Below are positions 22,661 to 25,339 of a stretch of 25,339 nt of DNA, one piece after another. Positions within the stretch are counted from its first letter, which is position 1. Each line of letters starts with the position of its first letter. Both the position numbers and the translations under genes were made by a program. Below the pieces are notes generated by a model that was given only the letters and a program-made list of their open reading frames with translations, made no database searches and was not told where the DNA came from. This DNA is from an uncultured Eubacterium sp. (GTDB lineage Bacteria; Bacillota; Clostridia; Lachnospirales; Lachnospiraceae): positions 1-25,339 of the forward strand of contig URGC01000026.1 in NCBI GenBank assembly GCA_900547255.1, read 5' to 3'.

Positions 22661-23815
22661 TTACATCTCAAGTTTAATCTGGCTCGACACATTCATGACA
22701 ATGCCTACCTCTGCAAGCAGTACTACCGCTGACGAACCACCATAGCTTATGAATGGAAGTGAAACACCTGTATTAGGAATAATGTTAGTAACAACCGCTA
22801 TATTAAGCACTACCTGAATCGCTATATGTGCGAATACACCTGCTGATATAAGTGTTCCGAATAAATCTGGTGCATTCTGTGCAATATGCGCTATTCTCCA
22901 CAGCATAACGACAAATACAAGAATTATGCACACAGCTCCAAACAGACCAAGCTCCTCACATATAATAGAGAATATCATATCGTTCTGGGACTCTGGTATA
23001 TATCCAAGCTTCTGAAGACTCTTGCCTAAACCTTTGCCGAATAATCCCCCGGAACCGATGGCATATAACGCCTGGACTGTCTGATATCCCTTACCGGTTA
23101 TGTATTTTTCAGGATTAACCCACACAAGTATTCTGTTAAGACGGAAACTTCCAGTCATCTTATTGGAACTAATCATGTTGGATACCCATGCATACAGTCC
23201 GACAAATCCTGCGACCGCAGCCGCACCAAGTGCTGCGAATATCTTATAGCCCGGATAAGCCACGAATATCATGACAAATCCGATTGCAAATATGATAAGG
23301 GCACTACTCATATTATTAGATATGATATATACTGCAATACCCTGTATTCCTGCCGAAATCACAAAGATTATAAATGCATTCTTAAGTTTTCTGACCTGCT
23401 TGCCATACCCGCACACAAGTGCCGCAAGAAGAATTATAACGGCGAACTTCGATACATCGGCTGGCTGTACGCCACCAAACACTGGGAATCTTATCCATCG
23501 CTTGGCACCATTGGCACTGCTTCCGAATGGAATAAGCGCAAATACAAGTCCTAATGCGAAAATGTAGATAACTAATGCATATTTCTGCCAGATATGGTAA
23601 TCAAATCTGTAAGCCATATACATAGCAACAAATCCAACTATAGTAGATAAAAGCTGCTTGATGAAATAAGATGCCGCATTGCCGCTCTCCATCTGTGCAG
23701 TGTATGAACTTGTACTATATATCATTACCAGTCCAAAACCGACCAGAAATATAGTCACAAACATCAGACTGTAATCAAAATATCTCTGTACCGGCTTCTT
23801 AACTCTTTTCCCCAT
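22661..23815 (-). CDS. ftsW: SEDS-family peptidoglycan glycosyltransferase FtsW (or SpoVE)
   Basis: This 384-residue protein has about ten membrane segments and polymerises lipid II glycan strands with a partner penicillin-binding protein at the septum. Family motifs include GAKRWIRFPVFGGVQPADVSKFA, broken here as GAKRWIRF and QPADVSKFA, then PEKYITGKGYQ, GLFGKGLGKS, YIPESQNDMIFSII, and the C-terminal NTGVSLPFISYGGSS. It follows murD by 14 bp and precedes ftsQ by 5 bp. In spore formers the same family includes SpoVE, which sequence alone does not separate. ATG with AGAGG upstream. Confidence 0.92.
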   Translation of the reverse strand: MGKRVKKPVQRYFDYSLMFVTIFLVGFGLVMIYSTSSYTAQMESGNAASYFIKQLLSTIVGFVAMYMAYRFDYHIWQKYALVIYIFALGLVFALIPFGSSANGAKRWIRFPVFGGVQPADVSKFAVIILLAALVCGYGKQVRKLKNAFIIFVISAGIQGIAVYIISNNMSSALIIFAIGFVMIFVAYPGYKIFAALGAAAVAGFVGLYAWVSNMISSNKMTGSFRLNRILVWVNPEKYITGKGYQTVQALYAIGSGGLFGKGLGKSLQKLGYIPESQNDMIFSIICEELGLFGAVCIILVFVVMLWRIAHIAQNAPDLFGTLISAGVFAHIAIQVVLNIAVVTNIIPNTGVSLPFISYGGSSAVVLLAEVGIVMNVSSQIKLEM

Positions 23816-23829
23816 AAAAACCTCTATTA

Positions 23830-25185
23830 TTAAAGCTTGTTAACGAAATCCTTGAACATTCTTCCACGCTGCTCATATGATTCAAACATATCCCAGCTTG
23901 CACATGCAGGTGATAAAAGAACCGCATCACCAGGCTTTGCATTATCTGCACATATCTTCACAACTTCTTCAAGTGAATCTGCAAACACATAGTTCTTAAA
24001 TCCATACTTATCTGCTGTCTTTGCAATCTTAGGTGCTGTAACCCCCATAAGGACAAGCATCTTTACCTTAGGATTAAATGCCTTTACGTACTCGTCAAAC
24101 TCTGAACCCTTATCATAGCCTCCCCCGATAAGAATTGTAGGACGTGACATAGCCTTAATCGCCTTGATTGCAGCATCAGGGTTAGTTCCCTTGGAATCAT
24201 TGTAATATACAACATCATTCTTAGTTGCAACATACTCAATTCTATGCTCTACTGCCTTGAATCTCTTAATCTCATGAAGCATGATGTCTTCTGAAACGCC
24301 AGCCGCCTTGGTAATATCAATAGCAGCACACACATTTTCATAGTTATGCTCACCTATCAGATTCATGTCATGGACATTCATAAGCACCTTATCTGTGCTT
24401 CCATCATAGTAATGGATATCTTCGCCCTCCACATACGCACCCTTAGGTGGTCTCTGTTTGCTTGAAAACCATACAACATCTGCCTTACACTCGTTAAGTC
24501 CGAATTCTCTTAACACATCATCCTCATAGTTAAGGACACACACCTCATCTTTAGTCTGGTTCATGCTTATATCCTCTTTAGTCTTGATATAACACTCCAT
24601 TGTGTGATGTCTGTTAAGATGGTCTGGTGTGATATTAAGAATTGCGCTTACCAGTGGCTTGAACTCATGTATAGTCTCTAACTGGAAGCTGCTTATCTCT
24701 GCTACAGTATATGAATCATCTGTTGTCTTTGACACCTCTGTTGTATATGGATTACCGATATTGCCGACTACAAATGTGCTCTCATTCCAAGCCTTCATAA
24801 TCTGGCCTGTAAGAGCTGTTGTAGTTGTCTTTCCATTAGTTCCTGTGATTGCAAGAAGTGTTCCTTTATCAAAATGATATGCAAGCTCTATCTCTCCCCA
24901 TACTGGAATGTCTGCGCCCTTAAAATTAAGGACAAGTTCACTGTCGATTGGAACTCCCGGACTTATGACAAGAAGGTCATATTCCTTCTCACTTCCCTCT
25001 GGATAACTGCCCACATACACTTCCTTTACAGGCATACCTACTTTTGCTTTAATGTCTTCTGGTTTTAATTTATCATTGCCGTCAAAAAGCACAACATCCG
25101 CATTCTCCTGTATAAGAAGCTTTGCCGCACCAATTCCGCTTATTCCTGTACCTACTACGAATACCTTTTTCCCTTCAAATGTCAT
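23830..25185 (-). CDS. murD: UDP-N-acetylmuramoyl-L-alanine--D-glutamate ligase
   Basis: This 451-residue cytoplasmic ligase adds D-glutamate to UDP-MurNAc-L-Ala using ATP. The N-terminal domain begins KVFVVGTGISGIGAAKLL, the ATP-binding loop GTNGKTTT lies near residue 115, NITPDHLNRH and HRIEYV follow, and the C-terminal domain has YYNDSKGTNPDAAIKA and LLSPACASWDMFESYEQRG, all characteristic of MurD. The ATG has CGGAGG upstream. It heads the murD-ftsW-ftsQ run and lies 82 bp behind a transpeptidase gene; mraY, which usually separates these two, is missing. Confidence 0.97.
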   Translation of the reverse strand: MTFEGKKVFVVGTGISGIGAAKLLIQENADVVLFDGNDKLKPEDIKAKVGMPVKEVYVGSYPEGSEKEYDLLVISPGVPIDSELVLNFKGADIPVWGEIELAYHFDKGTLLAITGTNGKTTTTALTGQIMKAWNESTFVVGNIGNPYTTEVSKTTDDSYTVAEISSFQLETIHEFKPLVSAILNITPDHLNRHHTMECYIKTKEDISMNQTKDEVCVLNYEDDVLREFGLNECKADVVWFSSKQRPPKGAYVEGEDIHYYDGSTDKVLMNVHDMNLIGEHNYENVCAAIDITKAAGVSEDIMLHEIKRFKAVEHRIEYVATKNDVVYYNDSKGTNPDAAIKAIKAMSRPTILIGGGYDKGSEFDEYVKAFNPKVKMLVLMGVTAPKIAKTADKYGFKNYVFADSLEEVVKICADNAKPGDAVLLSPACASWDMFESYEQRGRMFKDFVNKL

Positions 25186-25267
25186 AATCTATCCTCCGTG
25201 TTACGACTGCATTATCGCGCAATATGCGTCACATCGTATACTGTCTAATTTTACTATCATTCATATA

Positions 25268-25339
25268 TTATTTCAAGGCATATGGCAGTACATTTTCAAA
25301 GAGTTCTCTTATAACTGGTGCAGCTATAGTTCCGCCATA
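25268..25339 (-). CDS. Penicillin-binding transpeptidase (FtsI/SpoVD type), C-terminal end
   Basis: Only the last 23 codons are in the window: GGTIAAPVIRELFENVLPYALK and a TAA stop. The GGT.AAPV segment is the typical end of class B penicillin-binding transpeptidase domains, and its place ahead of murD and ftsW fits FtsI or SpoVD. No PASTA domain follows the transpeptidase end. The gene runs out of the window at the right edge. Confidence 0.6.
   Translation of the reverse strand, partial: YGGTIAAPVIRELFENVLPYALK

Overview
The window is low-GC Firmicutes DNA, most likely from a Lachnospiraceae-type anaerobe (class Clostridia). The evidence is a pyruvate:ferredoxin oxidoreductase, a sporulation pair spoIIGA-sigE next to a division and wall cluster, lepA-hemW in series, and strong AGGAGG ribosome sites with some TTG starts. 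The genus cannot be fixed from sequence alone. All genes but one lie on the minus strand. No tRNA, rRNA, CRISPR array, transposase or phage gene was seen.

Reading the minus strand from the right edge, a division and cell-wall block comes first: the C-terminal end of a penicillin-binding transpeptidase, then murD, ftsW, divIB/ftsQ and ftsZ. ftsZ has its own predicted promoter and two successive terminators. After these comes spoIIGA-sigE behind a Spo0A-like promoter; SpoIIGA is the protease that activates pro-sigma-E. Next are an amidase-fold protein whose catalytic residues are largely replaced, lepA, and hemW.

The middle holds the only plus-strand gene, an AraC-type regulator. It is divergent from an ammonium transporter fused to a P-II domain. 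Downstream of the transporter is the large pyruvate:ferredoxin oxidoreductase gene, then a lone iolB (inositol catabolism). The left part is a peptide-antibiotic sensing and resistance module of the BceRS-BceAB type (regulator, kinase, ATPase, permease), followed by a membrane protein with two CmpB-like halves. A BceR-type operator and a promoter sit in front of the ATPase gene.

The most unusual signals are these. (1) Two copies of a roughly 165-nt intergenic element share an invariant 19-nt core and iterated TTGGATT/AATCCAA heptamers (7335-7500 and 14578-14745). (2) spoIIGA appears to start at an AUA codon behind a perfect Shine-Dalgarno site. (3) The amidase has lost three of its four metal/catalytic residues. 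(4) The amt-P-II gene has a terminator-like hairpin in its leader. (5) A second short sequence module is shared by the 3' flanks of amt and hemW.
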